Source of the DNA: Chinchilla lanigera
Lineage: Eukaryota; Chordata; Mammalia; Rodentia; Chinchillidae
Reading direction: 5' to 3'
Length of the DNA stretch: 64,000 bases
Assembly (NCBI RefSeq): GCF_000276665.1
Contig: NW_004955459.1
Span: forward strand, 14,173,796 to 14,237,795
Positions 34,785-46,327 of this stretch are shown piece after piece (within the stretch, counting starts at the first letter, position 1; the number at the start of each line of letters is the position of its first letter). Position numbers and translations under genes: made by a program. The notes under the pieces were generated by a model, which did not search any database, had not been told where the DNA came from, and saw only the letters and a program-made list of their open reading frames with translations.

Positions 34785-35674
34785 CCCACAGCACTCCACC
34801 ATGCCATTAAGAGATATCCAAAAACCAACTCTATCAGCTCAAATTGGGCAATACTCTTATTGAACTTTTCCATGTCAATGGAAATTTAAACACAAAAATC
34901 ACTAGAATCTGAAATAAAGTGTAACAGTTTACAGAGTCATCTGATAAAAGTTAAGAGTAGAATAACGTGTAATAGTGGAAACCAGGTTGTTTTTTCTTTC
35001 TCATTAGTTTGTGTTTGTAGTTCATAATGATTACATTCTTCACGAGGAGTTTCTATGTGTACACAACACATCTGAATGCTCTTTTGATCGCCCTCCTCTT
35101 CCCTCCCTCTGGAAAGCAGGTTCTGAAGAAAATTTTTAGGTGGCATCTCCCACGACACTTTTCCATTGTAACACCTCACCCATCATACAGCTGGCTCCAG
35201 AAATCTTACAGCCTATTCCAGTCACTGTGAGAATTGAAAGCTTGTGCAGATCGCTGATGACAAGTTAAATAGCAGAGCGACTGGATGTAAAATACTGTTG
35301 TGTAGATTGTTTCTCAGATAGCACTAAGTAGGATCACTGTGCAAAGTTTTAAAACTAAAAAATAGTAACTTCCCCAACATGGAAGGTTCTCCCACACATG
35401 CTGCTTCACATGGCTACAGGGTTACTCACCACTCCCTGTACATGTATCTAAAATTATTTATGGCCCTTGTTTAAGACAAAGAAGTAGAGCAACGTTTAAA
35501 TTTTTAAAAGCAAAAGAAATCGATTAGAATTCTTTTAGAAATACACCATAAAACCCTCTTCACCGAAATTACCATTTGAAGTGAAGCCAAATGTCAGCAT
35601 TGCTAGCAAATGCCCAGGGCATTTCTTCTGCAGGTGGTCTAGGAACTTTGGTTTGAAAAACCAAAAATACCATA
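34785..35674. other. No recognised feature
   Basis: Unclassified. Overlapping frames on both strands at 34937-35230 have no motif. Confidence 0.4.
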
Positions 35675-35775
35675 AATTTAAGCTTCTTGAAGGTAGACTT
35701 ACTGTTATACATTTCACTTCCTTGCAGAACCCCTAGAAATTAGTGACTGTTCAGTGCATCTTTGTTTAATGACTG
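35675..35775 (+). mobile_element. L2 LINE 3'-end remnant
   Basis: aagcttcttgaaggtagact, tgcagaacccctagaaatta, gttcagtgcatctttgttta and atgactgaaagg match the sense L2 end ('gctccttgagggcagggact ... ctcaataaatatttgttgaa'). Confidence 0.6.
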
Positions 35776-36420
35776 AAAGGAAAAAAGGAATAAAAAATCA
35801 ACATTTCACCTAAACCTTTGGAAAGAATATGGACAAATAGCTTTTTGTTTTGTCACATGCATGTGTATGCAGTATATGCAAATGTGTTTCCCATACCATC
35901 TTCAGGATATTCATTAGTTATCTACGTGCACAGTGCTATAGTTTTTTATTATGAGTAATAATATTCAAGAAGCACAAACTGAATAATCAAGTATAACAAT
36001 GAAGAAGATTAACGCCAAGCAATACCATGTTTATGTTTATGAGCACAACGCCTATGCTCTTCTCCTGAACCTTATCCAACCCGTGTTCAACTCTTCAGGT
36101 TTTTTTGTATTTGGCACACACATGACGGCCTGCCCGTTCAATTCATTCATGAAATGAGAAGATGGACAATGGGCACCACTGATTCCTTCCCAAAGCAAAG
36201 CACATCGCCTTTCAGAGCTAGTTAGGAACAAGTGAATACTATGAGATGCTTTATATCTTGTAGTTTGGGGGACAGCTCAAAGATTTATTTTTTCCCCATA
36301 TTATCATGCGGTTCTGCTGTCAAAGAAGATCAGGAGTTTCTTTAATTTTTAAAGAACAAACTTGCAAAAAGAAAACTTCATGGCCAGATATTTAACTGTT
36401 ATCTATAGATTTATGAGCAT
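35776..36420. other. No recognised feature
   Basis: Unclassified AT-rich sequence. Confidence 0.4.
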
Positions 36421-36563
36421 GAAGTAATTAGAGAACAGTTAAGAGGGTGAGAGAAAGAGGGGAAGGGAAGTGGAAGTAAACACTTTTAAGATGTGTCGTG
36501 AACATGTACCAAATACCTACAAAAATCATTATGTGTCACAAGCATGAACTAAAATAATAAAAA
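36421..36563 (+). mobile_element. L1 3'-end fragment, sense
   Basis: Purine-rich gagagaaagaggggaaggga, then catgtaccaaatacctacaa and a final aaaataataaaaa tail, the layout of an L1 3' UTR. The tail abuts the 88-bp duplicate. Confidence 0.55.
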
Positions 36564-36651
36564 GAATGATAGGATCAGCTTGCTTTTATACCGTACACAT
36601 GTATATTTCTCTTATGTCCATGATAGGAGTTGTCTATCTATAATAATTGCT
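36564..36651 (+). repeat. 88-bp dispersed duplicate, unit 2
   Basis: Copy of 34697-34784 with three substitutions, all within its first 40 bases; the last ~55 bases are identical. It sits exactly between two L1 3'-end-like pieces, directly after an A-rich tail. Confidence 0.9.
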
Positions 36652-36800
36652 AGAGATGGAGGGAGGGAGATGGGAGTGGAGGGAAAGGGGAATAAAAGGA
36701 GTCAAGATATGTTAAATACATGTACTTACTCCCCAGGACAAATACATGCTTTGTGAACTACAGACATGTACTATTAAAACAAATCAAACAAGCAAAAAAG
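36652..36800 (+). mobile_element. L1 3'-end fragment, sense
   Basis: agagatggagggagggagat, aaaaggagtcaagatatgtt, aaatacatgtacttactccc, ttgtgaactacagacatgta, then an A-rich tail with CAAA units. Typical G-rich then AT-rich L1 3' UTR. Confidence 0.65.
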
Positions 36801-37845
36801 AAAACAACAATCATATAAAGCAACTCCCAAACCATTATGATTAGTTTTAAAATTAATGGAGGAAAATCTGAAATTTTGAAAGTATTTCTGTGTTTTGGTC
36901 CTAAGGTAGAAAATAAAAGCAAGTATGTCCGTTCTGCATCTCTGAGGAGCCTGTTATTTCTGTAGAATTATGTAATAATGAGAAGGCAATTTTGATTTCT
37001 TAAAATTATGATCAAGAAAGGATAATAATTGTAAATATTGTAGAAACATTATGATCACCAAAAATATTTAAAATTATTATAGAATCAGCTTATAACAATT
37101 TGCATAGAGTCCATGATTCCATAAGAATGAATTCTGCCTAATAAGTGTAGGGATAGAGAATAAGAAAAAACTGATCTTTAAGTTCATGATTAAAAGTTAA
37201 ACAGAAATTTTCCAGGCAGATACTGAAATAGCTTTAAGTTCTGTAGCCCTTCAGACTTTGTATTTTTGTATTAATGATGCTCACTTAGTAAAATCTATAG
37301 TAAATATTTTAGCATCTTTCCAAAAAGAAAAAAAAAAATCAGAAATCTGATATTTGTGGTCCCAATCACTTTGAATAAAGGAGACTTAACCTATAGTACC
37401 TTCTCTCAGTGTTTCCAGGAAGGCCAGAAGAGAACAAAATGCTATTGGTTAAAATGATGCCTTCCAAGAATTAACAGTTACATTTGAGAGAAAACTGCTA
37501 AGTTTCATTGTGAAAAGAAACACTAATTCTTGTGACTAAAGGAGAAAAAAGGGACAGAAAGACTTTTAAAGGGCACAAAAGAGAATGTAAATTTTAGTTA
37601 TGCATGAGACTTCTTTTCATTATTTTTTATTTTAAAGAGAATTTAAAAATAAAAACAAGATTGTATTTTAAAACGATGATAAATTAACAATGGATGTTAC
37701 ATTGCATATTGTTATCTTCAAAATTGTAGTTACTCAAATTACCAGATGTATGTATACAAGATTGATCAAATAATTGAGCATTAACTATTGCTTTTAATAA
37801 ACCAATAGAAATCAGCAGTACAGTTACCTTAGCTATTTTGTATAA
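36801..37845. other. No recognised feature
   Basis: Unclassified AT-rich sequence. Confidence 0.4.
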
Positions 37846-37888
37846 TACACACACATACACACACACACACGCACACACACACACACAC
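37846..37888. repeat. (CA)n microsatellite, interrupted
   Basis: AC repeats with single T and G interruptions (acacatacac, cacacgcaca). It produces the Cys-Val-rich minus-strand frame. Confidence 0.95.
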
Positions 37889-39780
37889 GTATATATCCCT
37901 TCCTTCTTTTATCCTTTCCCCCATTTCAGTTATTCTTTCTTTTAAAAAAAAAGATATACACAACAATGAAAAAGAGTTTCGCACAGATTATTAGGACAGT
38001 TGCAATAGTTAATACATTGTGTATTGTCTTCATACTAACTACTCAGAGTAGAAGATATAGGCATGATATCTTGTCTATACAATATTAGAACAAAACTTTC
38101 TTTTTAATGAACTAAGAGAAATGAGCTAACTCCCTTAACTGTCTTGTATATACATGTGTTCTTTTTGTTATCTTAAAAATATCTTACATAGTAAATATTC
38201 TGCTTCTCAGTGGATTACTACTACTCTGGTATTTATTGCTAAGGAAAATACAGATATTTTTGTATTCTTAATTGGGCTGTTCACTAACTGATTAATTTGA
38301 CAGATTTTCTTTTTTTTTTGTTTATTAGGTAGCTGTCTTTGTATATAGTGGTTCAAGACACAAACTTGAAAAGAATCATGATTAAGTATCTTCAATAAAT
38401 ATATAGAAATGTATATGAAAATGTCTGGATTTTTCCTTTTTTAACAACTCTCTCTTCAAAATCCCAGCTGTGGAAATACTCTGTAAATGGCATCTATGCT
38501 TTTCATGGACACTATTCAATTGTTTGGGGACTGTTGGCATTTTACTAGAATAAAAAGCAATTTCCAGAGTACACCTCACTTGAAAAGATTTTCTTCTGTT
38601 GCTAAAAAAATGGATTTTAGGATATATCCATCTATTGTTACCAAATGCTGCCAATTTTAGGCATTTTACCTCCATTTTCACGCAGATTACATTGACATCA
38701 AGGAGCAAATTGTTCCATTTTGATTCTGTTTTGGGGTATTTTATGAAATATATATATTACAGATTCAACTTTGCATTCAGCCATCAAAGTAAACATTGAG
38801 AAAAGAATGAGTCAGGCACAAAACATATCATTGGGGAATTATATACATGCTCTAAAGTGATATTTATAAGTGCTATCATATCTTATGCAGTCCATAAAAG
38901 GGCAAAACCCTTGCAATCATTTTTCAATTAAGAAACTTCAGTGACTCTCCTTTATGCCAGTGAACACAAGTAGAAATGGTAAGTGAAGAAGAGCTGCATG
39001 GTTCCTATTATGGAAAACAATCTGCAGGGAATTTAGAGGGCTTGTGTACAATTTACCCTTTCATGAAATCTTTGAAGCAAAGAATAAATTTTTAAAAATC
39101 TTCTCATTATCTCTTTTTTTTTTCATCAGAAAGTACTATGAAGTTACTTAGGTTTAACGTGCAATATTCAAGCAGAAGAAGATTTCACATTAGATAAAGC
39201 CATGATTCACTAACCACGGAATTTCTGATTATTTCCTTGAAAGTTACCCAAGGCAAGCAAAATATTTATTAATTAGATGGCAAACATATCCCTATTGGAC
39301 ACAAGTAAACCAGTCAAACTCTGGTCATTCTCTCCGATAAGACAAGCGTTCTGCAAGAATGAAAACCAGCCACCAGCAAGGTGGAGGACTTAGTGCCACA
39401 GACAATCCAGTTTGCTTCTCATTAAGTGATTTCATGGTACCTTTCCTTACTTCCAACGCAACATTGAACTGACAGAAGAAATCATTTTTTTTGAAGTGAT
39501 TCCTCTCAGACAAGTACCTTGGGAAATATTGCTGGGGGAAATGACTTATAAGGCAAATATTGTCTCTTGAGTGTATGCTAAGCCTACTGTGTGTTGTTTA
39601 GATTGCTTTTGGGTGAAAAAGATCTCTGTGAGAAAAGAGGCAAATTATTCATAGTAAGGAGACCCCAACTCAGGAAGGACATATAAAAAGATTTTAAAAG
39701 GCAGTTACATCCCCAGAAACATGAATCTACACTTTGAAATAATAATCCAAGTAAACATTAGAAAAACAATTTCTTTCCAA
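37889..39780. other. No recognised feature
   Basis: About 1.9 kb AT-rich. The frames at 38382-38708 (minus) and 38599-38799 (plus) overlap on opposite strands and show no motif. Confidence 0.4.
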
Positions 39781-39951
39781 GCAGAGTGGCATAAGACCTT
39801 AACCCTAATTACTTGTGAGCTTGAAGCAGAAGGATCACAGATTTTAGGCCAGCGAGAGGCTGGAGATACGGCTCACTGTTGGACCTCTTGCCTCACTTAA
39901 CCCAGGCCCTGGATTTGATTCCCAGAATTGCAAAACAAATAAACAAACAAA
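39781..39951 (+). mobile_element. B1-dID composite SINE, internally deleted
   Basis: B1 head (gcagagtggcataagacctt, gagcttgaagcagaaggatc, aggccagc) joined directly to an ID-like half (gaggctggagatacggctca, ttgcctcacttaacccaggc, cctggatttgattcccagaa) with an AAAC-rich tail. The B1 3' part and linker are missing, so the two halves abut at about 39852. Confidence 0.8.
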
Positions 39952-40589
39952 TGAGTGAGAAAAACAAAAGAACAGTAGCAAGAAAACAAAAGTAAGGGAA
40001 TTCCCTATATTGTGTACTAAATCTCATAGTTAGAAAATTACATTCTTATGTAAACCTTACCACAGGAGGGAAAAAACACTATCTAAAGTCAGGGTACAAA
40101 TTGAGTGAATTCAGATGTCCATTGCAGGACAAAATGATCAGGAAGCAGCTGTACCATCATGCCTGAAACTACAAAAGCAAGTCTAGATTAAAAACAACAA
40201 CAAAAACAGATAAAATGCATGAAAGAATGCTTTTCATGACACTGATATTAGCTAGTGAAGGATAGGTGATTTTAAGAGCCAGAAACAAAATTAAATAAGC
40301 CCTAAGACCGCTTGAGCTCACTGACTAGAGGGCCCAGAGGACATGGTGCTGGAAGAACATAAGAAGATGGACCTTGAGGGCTCCCTAAATTGGAAAAATA
40401 GTTTCCAAAAGTCAAGAAATGTGACAGCTGCATCAGTTTGTAGACAGAGTACAGCACTGGAAAGGAGAGGACTGCAAAGGCATAGCACTCTGGAGATCAG
40501 GGAGGGGCCCACTGCAATCTCAGCTGAGAGCCATCAGCATAATGCACAGGACACAGAAGGAAGTCAAAAGAGACTTTTGAATTTGCAGT
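39952..40589. other. No recognised feature; possible L1 5' end from about 40300
   Basis: 40320-40590 is richer in GC (gagggcccagaggacatggt, gatcagggaggggcccactg) and runs without a break into the L1 that follows, so it may be L1 5'-UTR sequence. The plus frame at 40343-40816 (157 codons, the longest in the window) spans this junction and has no domain I recognise. Confidence 0.4.
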
Positions 40590-41203
40590 GGGACAAAAAA
40601 CAGACCTTGTCCAATCACCATAACAGCTTAAAATCAAGAGGAAAAAGGAACAAACTAATTCCAAATAATTTAATTGCATCTTACAACAGAAAGATATCAG
40701 TAACATTTATATTAATGCAAAAATATTCAACACCTAACAATGATACACGTCACAATTTCTGCCATCTAATTAAAACTTTCCAGGCATTTAAAGACACAGG
40801 AAAATATGACTCATAATGAGAAAAATCAATTGAAATCCTTGCAGAAATAACACCATAATTGAATAGTACACAAAGATATCGAAACAATGTAGGAGAATAA
40901 AGATACTGGATAGGAAGGATTAAGAGCAGATCAGCTTATAGAACAACAGATTAGTGAATGTAAAAATAAACACAAACTATTGAAATAAATTACAGAAAAA
41001 AGACTAGAAAGCAATGAACACTGCTTCAGTGAACTGTGGGATACCTTCAAGGAGCCAGATATACATATAATTTGAGAAGGATAGAAGAGCGACTATAGAA
41101 AAAATATTGAAGAAATAATGACCACAGTTTTTCCAAATTTAATGAAAAATATAAATCCAAGAACCACGAGGCTCAAAGTACTTCATGCAAAAGGAGTAGA
41201 ATG

Positions 41204-41402
41204 GTTATCTTTGAAGATATCAGTAAGTAATATAAAACCATGGTTAATTTCCTACAACTTTGTCTGTAGCTCTCTTTTGTTTGTATTGTTTTTATGCCAT
41301 TTTGTAAGTGGATAATTGTCTGTTAATATGTTTTCCTTCTTTTATTTTTTAAAATAAATAAAAGATCCCCAATAAACTTGAACAGAAAAGGAAAGGAAAA
41401 AG
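41204..41402 (+). pseudogene. Putative 5'-truncated processed retrocopy inside L1
   Basis: The insertion is flanked by a 12-bp direct repeat aggagtagaatg at 41192-41203 and 41403-41414. Removing it rejoins the L1 sequence (caaaaggagtagaatg to ataaccacaccaaag). It is T-rich like an mRNA 3' UTR, has AATAAA-type signals at about 41353-41376 (the last in aataaacttg), and ends in an A-rich degraded tail (gaaaaggaaaggaaaaag). This is the anatomy of L1-mediated retroposition of an mRNA 3' end. I do not recognise the source gene; an unfamiliar SINE is the alternative. Confidence 0.65.
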
Positions 41403-41465
41403 AGGAGTAGAATGATAACCACACCAAAGTGCATTATGATCAGATTGCCTCAAATCATTGATGAA

Positions 41466-41545
41466 TGTAAAATTCTTAAGAGCAGGTAGAAGAAAAATAT
41501 AGATAAGAGTTTAAAAGGAGTGTAAAATTCTTAAGAGCAGGTAGA
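41466..41545 (+). repeat. 55-bp period local duplication in L1
   Basis: tgtaaaattcttaagagcag gtaga occurs at 41466-41490 and again at 41521-41545, with the intervening purine-rich sequence duplicated imperfectly. Local slippage or tandem duplication within the L1. Confidence 0.85.
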
Positions 41546-42026
41546 GGGAAATTCTACAAAGAAGTTAAAAAAGATGTATCTTCTCAGCAGAAATAGCTCA
41601 GAATTCACTGGACTAGTATCCTTTAACATATTGCAAGAACAAAACTCATAAACAAAACCTTAGATTTCTAGACTAAGTGAAAGTATTTTTCAATAAGGTA
41701 AAATAAAAACCATCAAAAGATATATCAAAGCAGAATTTCATAGCTAGGAGGCCTGAGTTATAAGAAACATTGAAGGAAGTTCCAGTATACCAGATGAAAA
41801 CACACACAAACACACAGGAATGAAAGACAAAACTTGTAACTAGATGAGCACATAGAAAGACTTTGGTTTTCTGTTATTTAGTCCTGTGTGAAATATAATA
41901 AACCATTAAATGTAGCAGCAACATGTTGTAAGGTTTATAACATATAGAAATAAAACATATGAAACAAAGGCTAGAAGATTGTAAGTGGTATTAAAACTTC
42001 GAAGAATCTTTTACAATACATACACA

Positions 42027-42081
42027 GATATATATAGATATATATATATATAGATACATAGATAGATAGATAGATAGATAT
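42027..42081. repeat. (TA)n/(GATA)n microsatellite
   Basis: Alternating TA bases graded into GATA units (tagatagatagata), inside the L1 inter-ORF region. Confidence 0.9.
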
Positions 42082-42899
42082 CCTAAAGCAGTCACTTAAA
42101 AAACTACTAATAATAAAAGTTACAGTATATAAACCAGAAAAAGATAAACTGGAATCATTAAAGTGTTAATCAAAAAGAAGACAAGAAGTAAGAAAACAAG
42201 GACAATAAGAACAAGAAAAATACCTGAGGAAGGTAGCAATCAGATCAATAGGTAATATATTACACGTAAGGGGTCTAAAAATTTCAACTAAAAAGAGGTT
42301 GTCAGATCATATTAAAAACCGATAACTGACTATATACAGTCTAGAAGAAACACATTGAACCTACAAATATACAAATAAATTTAAATGAAGGAAAAGAGAA
42401 AAAAATAGATAATGCTAGGCTAACACTAAATCCAAGGAATCTGGGTAGTCTGTACTAAAAATGCAGATTTCAGAACACATATACCCATTGAGAAAGAAGT
42501 TCAATTTATCCTACATGTTTGTGTATCCAATCATGAGAAAAATGCATACATCAAAAATGAAAGAAGTTCCGTGAGAAAGAGGGAAATCCACAATTACAGC
42601 TGAGATTTAGTCTTTGTCATTGACAGAATAGAGAAGGCAAAAGAATATAGATGTGAACAACCTAAAGTCAACTTGACCAAGCTGTCATTTACAGCACATT
42701 TCACTCTATAATAGTAATCCGCACATTTTCAGGTACACACAAAGCATTTACCAAGATACACTACATTCTCAGCAACAAAGAACTCAATAAATATAAAATG
42801 TTTAAGTGAATACAATGCATATTCTGTGATCACAGTAGTAGTGAGTTAGAAAAGTGTGACAGAATATATCTGGAAATTCCCTAAATATTTCTGATACTT

Positions 42900-43255
42900 A
42901 ACTGACTGTGTCAATTTGAGTAAGAAACACTCAGCTAAATCGGATCGGCACAGTTCTCGGTGTGGCTGAGGGATTTACTGAAGGGAACACCCACCCTAGG
43001 GCTGTTTGTGGACTACCTCGTACGAGGGGGCAACAGAGGAAGGGTGGCTTCTGGTTCCTCAGAGGAGCTCCTGTCTTTGCCTTCAGCTTGGACATTATCT
43101 CCTGGCTTCCAGCGCAGACCCTTCAGTCTCAGGGAAGACCCTTCTGCCTCCTGGTATGGACTCTCATGGGACACCACAGTGAGCTCCAGGCCTTTGACTG
43201 GATACCCAGCCTACAGAGAGAACTTTAACACATTTCCACCCTGACTCTGCGGGTG
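42900..43255. mobile_element. Unclassified interspersed-repeat remnant
   Basis: More GC-rich than its surroundings. Motifs such as tgtcaatttgagtaagaaac, gggaacacccaccctagggc and tcctggcttccagcgcagac recall mammalian medium-reiteration elements with a pyrimidine-rich middle. It directly abuts the truncated L1. Two overlapping plus frames (42960-43244, 42962-43228) show no recognisable protein. Family and strand are not determined. Confidence 0.4.
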
Positions 43256-43362
43256 GTCACTGTAAGCCCATCTTGTAAATTCTTATATATTTGTGTAACT
43301 TGTTAAAGCAGATTCTGTAGTAAGCAATGACTGATAAATAAAATGTCTATATCCACATGATA

Positions 43363-43508
43363 GGCTGGGCATGGTGGTGCATGCCAGCAATACCAGCACT
43401 CTGGGAGGAGGATACAGGAGGAACTTGATTTTGTGCCCAGCCTGGGCAACTTTGTGAGACTTTGTCAAAAAAAAGAAAAGAAGAGAGAAAGAAACAAAGA
43501 AAAAAGGA

Positions 43509-43568
<60 letters not shown>

Positions 43569-43570
43569 AA

Positions 43571-43630
<60 letters not shown>

Positions 43631-43715
43631 AAAAAGAAAAATAAGCAAGGCTGCTGGGGGCTGTAATTCAGTGCGAAGGTGTGGGTTTCATTTAGCCAGT
43701 ACTAAGGGAGACACA
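43363..43715 (+). mobile_element. B1-dID composite SINE with microsatellite linker
   Basis: B1 half: ggctgggcatggtggtgcat, gcactctgggaggaggatac, agcctgggcaactttgtgag, actttgtc. The A-rich linker has expanded to (GAAA)n at 43466-43643, and the ID-like half follows (ggctgctgggggctgtaatt, cagtgcgaaggtgtgggttt, gccagtactaaggg). Confidence 0.85.
43466..43643. repeat. (GAAA)n microsatellite
   Basis: Some 130 bases of nearly perfect GAAA units (43508-43633) with one AAAAAG interruption around 43570, in a longer purine-only tract. Open in several frames on both strands (Lys/Glu/Arg repeats on plus, Phe/Leu/Ser on minus); these are not proteins. Confidence 0.97.
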
Positions 43716-44837
43716 CACATGTACAAATACACACACAAATAAATTTGACCTTTTAATTTCCATTCAGTTATATTAGATGCTAATAAATGACAATGTTTTG
43801 TGACTCACACTTGGGCATTGTCGCATCTGTTTGTATTCCCAGCAAAGAAAAATGCATCATTTATGTTTGAACTGTCCCCATATTTTCTCAAATTAACTTA
43901 TTTAATGAGGCAGAAAGAAGGTCTCGTGCTTGTGGTTAGTCACAAATAACGTGTGACTGGATGAACAACAACTGCACATCAATCTTCCTGCCTTCCTGTG
44001 ATCATTTACCAGCAGGAATAAATTAAAACGTTAATTCCCTTGGGACGTTCAGGCAGCCACATCTTCACTGTGTGTCACCACCTGTGACAATCTTACTCCC
44101 TAGGTTTCTGCCTTAGCATTACAAGACTGGCCGTCATTAAAGCAAGATTTGTCAAAATTTAAAGCTGTGTACTTGTAGACAATCATGAATGTCAAAATCA
44201 TCAATTGAAACTCCCAGGTATTCAGACATATTTTATTTTGATACAGTGCAGCAGTAGAGAGCAAACTTAAGATGAGTTCAAATGGTTTCATAAAACTCAC
44301 TCTCTACATCGAAGATATTTATCATACTAACTTTAAGAATATGTTATTTTCTTGAAAAAAAAAATTCCTGGCAGGCAAAAGCAGGCCTTGTTAAAATTTT
44401 TACATTTATCAAGAATTGTATTTCTAGAAGTCAAGTAAAGGCCAAGCAAATATTTGTTGAATTGATGAATATATTAATAAATAGATAAATATAGTCATTG
44501 TATATCTATATGTTATACATAATGTTATATGTGAAATATTATATATGATATACACATCATATTATTTTAACATTGTAATGAATTATTTATAGATTTAAAA
44601 AGTTCACTAGAGTACTTTATATTAAATATTATTTCTACATATAGGATATATATTTGTGTATTCTCTACATTAATATACAGTATTAATTTGTGAGTGTCCT
44701 TAGAATTATGTATACCATCAAATTTCCTCATACACTAGTTGTGCTACATAACTGAAATAATTGTTAAGAACTCTATGTTGTTTTGTGTTTTAAATGTACT
44801 TAACTTACAACCCAACTATTTCACAAAATTTTCTTCA
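43716..44837. other. No recognised feature; AT-rich 44460-44680
   Basis: Unclassified. 44460-44680 is dominated by TATA/ATAT words (tatctatatgttatacataa). The minus frame at 44100-44300 has no motif. Confidence 0.4.
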
Positions 44838-44996
44838 TTTTTTTTTGCGTTGGGGGGTTGAGAAAGGTTCTTTTTTGTGCACTCCAAGCCAGCCTTGAAT
44901 TTGCTATGTCCCCCAGGCTTGCTTGAAAGTCACTGTTCTCCTTCTTCTACCTCTCTAAATGCTGAGATTATAGGTGTACATCACCGCGCACAGTTC
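44838..44996 (-). mobile_element. B1 SINE, diverged
   Basis: Antisense B1: poly-T, gagaaaggttcttttttgtg, ccaagccagccttgaatttg, ccccaggcttgcttgaaagt, aaatgctgagattataggtg, tacatcaccgcgcac. Confidence 0.85.
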
Positions 44997-46327
44997 TAAA
45001 CTTCCCTCTTTAGGATATTTTAGAAATTCTTCATAATATGTAAAAATGTCACAATCTAACTGTATAATATATTAAAATGATAGTGCTTAGTACTGAATGC
45101 AATGAAAGAGTGATCTTGTACATAAAATAGAATAATTACTTAAAAGCAATCAAAGAATTGAATCTACAGAAAACATTAGCAATAGAAAGGAAAAACTAAT
45201 GCATGTCAGTGTTTATTTGATATGTTCTTATTTTCTTTGCCCACACAAAGTCATAGATAGTATCAAGTTTCTTACAAACTACACATAAAATATATAATTA
45301 ACTTTCTCATCTCTGAAATAGTAAATAACTGAGAAAGCTGTTGTGCCTTAACTATCTTCTTCTACAATGGCAATTACTTGACTGATTTGGTATTACTCGT
45401 AGGCCTGAACTAAGTTTCACAGAAATTTGGGTATTTTTAAGAATGATGGTTTTAAGTTTTGAATGTTTTAAGAAGTACTCAACATATAGATGGGAAATTA
45501 CAGTATTTTGTCTCAGCATTAAAATTATCTAAATACCCACCATAGATACTGCTTTACAGTGCTGTTGTGTGTTTAAGAATTGTTTCAGTAGTATATTTTA
45601 TATCCATTCATACACAGAGAAATCAAGAGGGCCTCATAGAATGCATGATAAACACAGATGATATGCATGCTTATGAGCTGCACAGTGGGTTGTTACCAGC
45701 CAAGGCTATTTGCAGTGACAAAAGGAACCAACACAGAAGGTACAAATTTATTCTTAAATACAGGTACTAAAAATTCAGCTGAAAAGTTAACTAGATTTGT
45801 GGGTTTTTTTCCACATTATAGAACAAGGTCTTTTGGAAGGATTTATTTTCTGGACTTGATTTCTAAAAGAGGAAAAATATTGATGGTAAAATTTGGACCT
45901 CTAGGATTTATGTCTTTTAACTTTGTTTATGGATTTCTTTCTTTTTTTGTGTCAAAGGCAGTCGACATGTGCAAAAAGCACTAACCTGAAACTTGACGAA
46001 TCAGAGTTTTCTACTGCATCTTCATTTTTCTAAAATTTGTTTTAGGCAGCTTACAAAAGAAGTATAAAAACATAAATTTGAGAAACCAAGACAAATATAA
46101 TTAAAATGGAGGCTCAAAGCTGAATTCTAATGCAAAACAAATCTAAACAACAGAACAGAAAACGTAAATATAGGTATTACAACACATATAGAGTAAATGT
46201 ACTATGTTCTGCTGGAGATTTGATTCACTTACAAAGCTGTCGTTGTTCAAAATAACAAAAACAACAGGAGTTACATAGACAGCACATTCTTAGGGAAAAT
46301 GAGGTTGGGTTAGCAAGAAGAGCAATG
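44997..46327. other. No recognised feature
   Basis: AT-rich and unclassified. The plus frame at 45658-45984 (108 codons) has no domain I recognise. A pyrimidine tract plus AG near 45929-45956 could mimic a 3' splice site, but no exon follows. Confidence 0.4.

Larger units (their letters stand above)
40590..42895 (+). mobile_element. Old L1 (L1M/HAL1-like) 5' half: ORF1 region and ORF2 endonuclease start
   Basis: Sense order: 40770-40820 (ttaaaactttccaggcattt, gaaaatatgactcataatga); ORF1-like 40900-41200 (agaacaacagattagtgaat, aaagcaatgaacactgcttc, ttgaagaaataatgaccaca, ttttccaaatttaatgaaaa); 41420-41780 (accaaagtgcattatgatca, gattgcctcaaatcattgat, attgaaggaagttccagtat); inter-ORF 41800-42230; ORF2 endonuclease start 42250-42895 (acagtctagaagaaacacat, cacaattacagctgagattt, acaaagcatttaccaagata). 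Frames are broken throughout. A 199-bp insertion interrupts it at 41204-41402. Confidence 0.85.

Noticed and set aside
38382..38799. Overlapping open frames on opposite strands
   Set aside because: Mutually overlapping frames in AT-rich DNA without motifs are best explained by chance.
42960..43244. Two overlapping ~90-codon plus-strand frames in a GC-richer block
   Set aside because: The block resembles an interspersed repeat remnant; both frames give unrelated proteins without domains and lack splice context.
43283..43666. Long open frames on both strands (Lys/Glu/Arg-rich plus; Phe/Leu/Ser-rich minus, 121 codons)
   Set aside because: They are translations of the (GAAA)n microsatellite inside a SINE; a perfect tetranucleotide repeat without stops is open by composition alone.
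45658..45984. 108-codon plus-strand open frame preceded and followed by splice-like signals
   Set aside because: No domain and no consistent exon pair; the pyrimidine tract plus AG near 45956 lies at the end of the frame, not before it.
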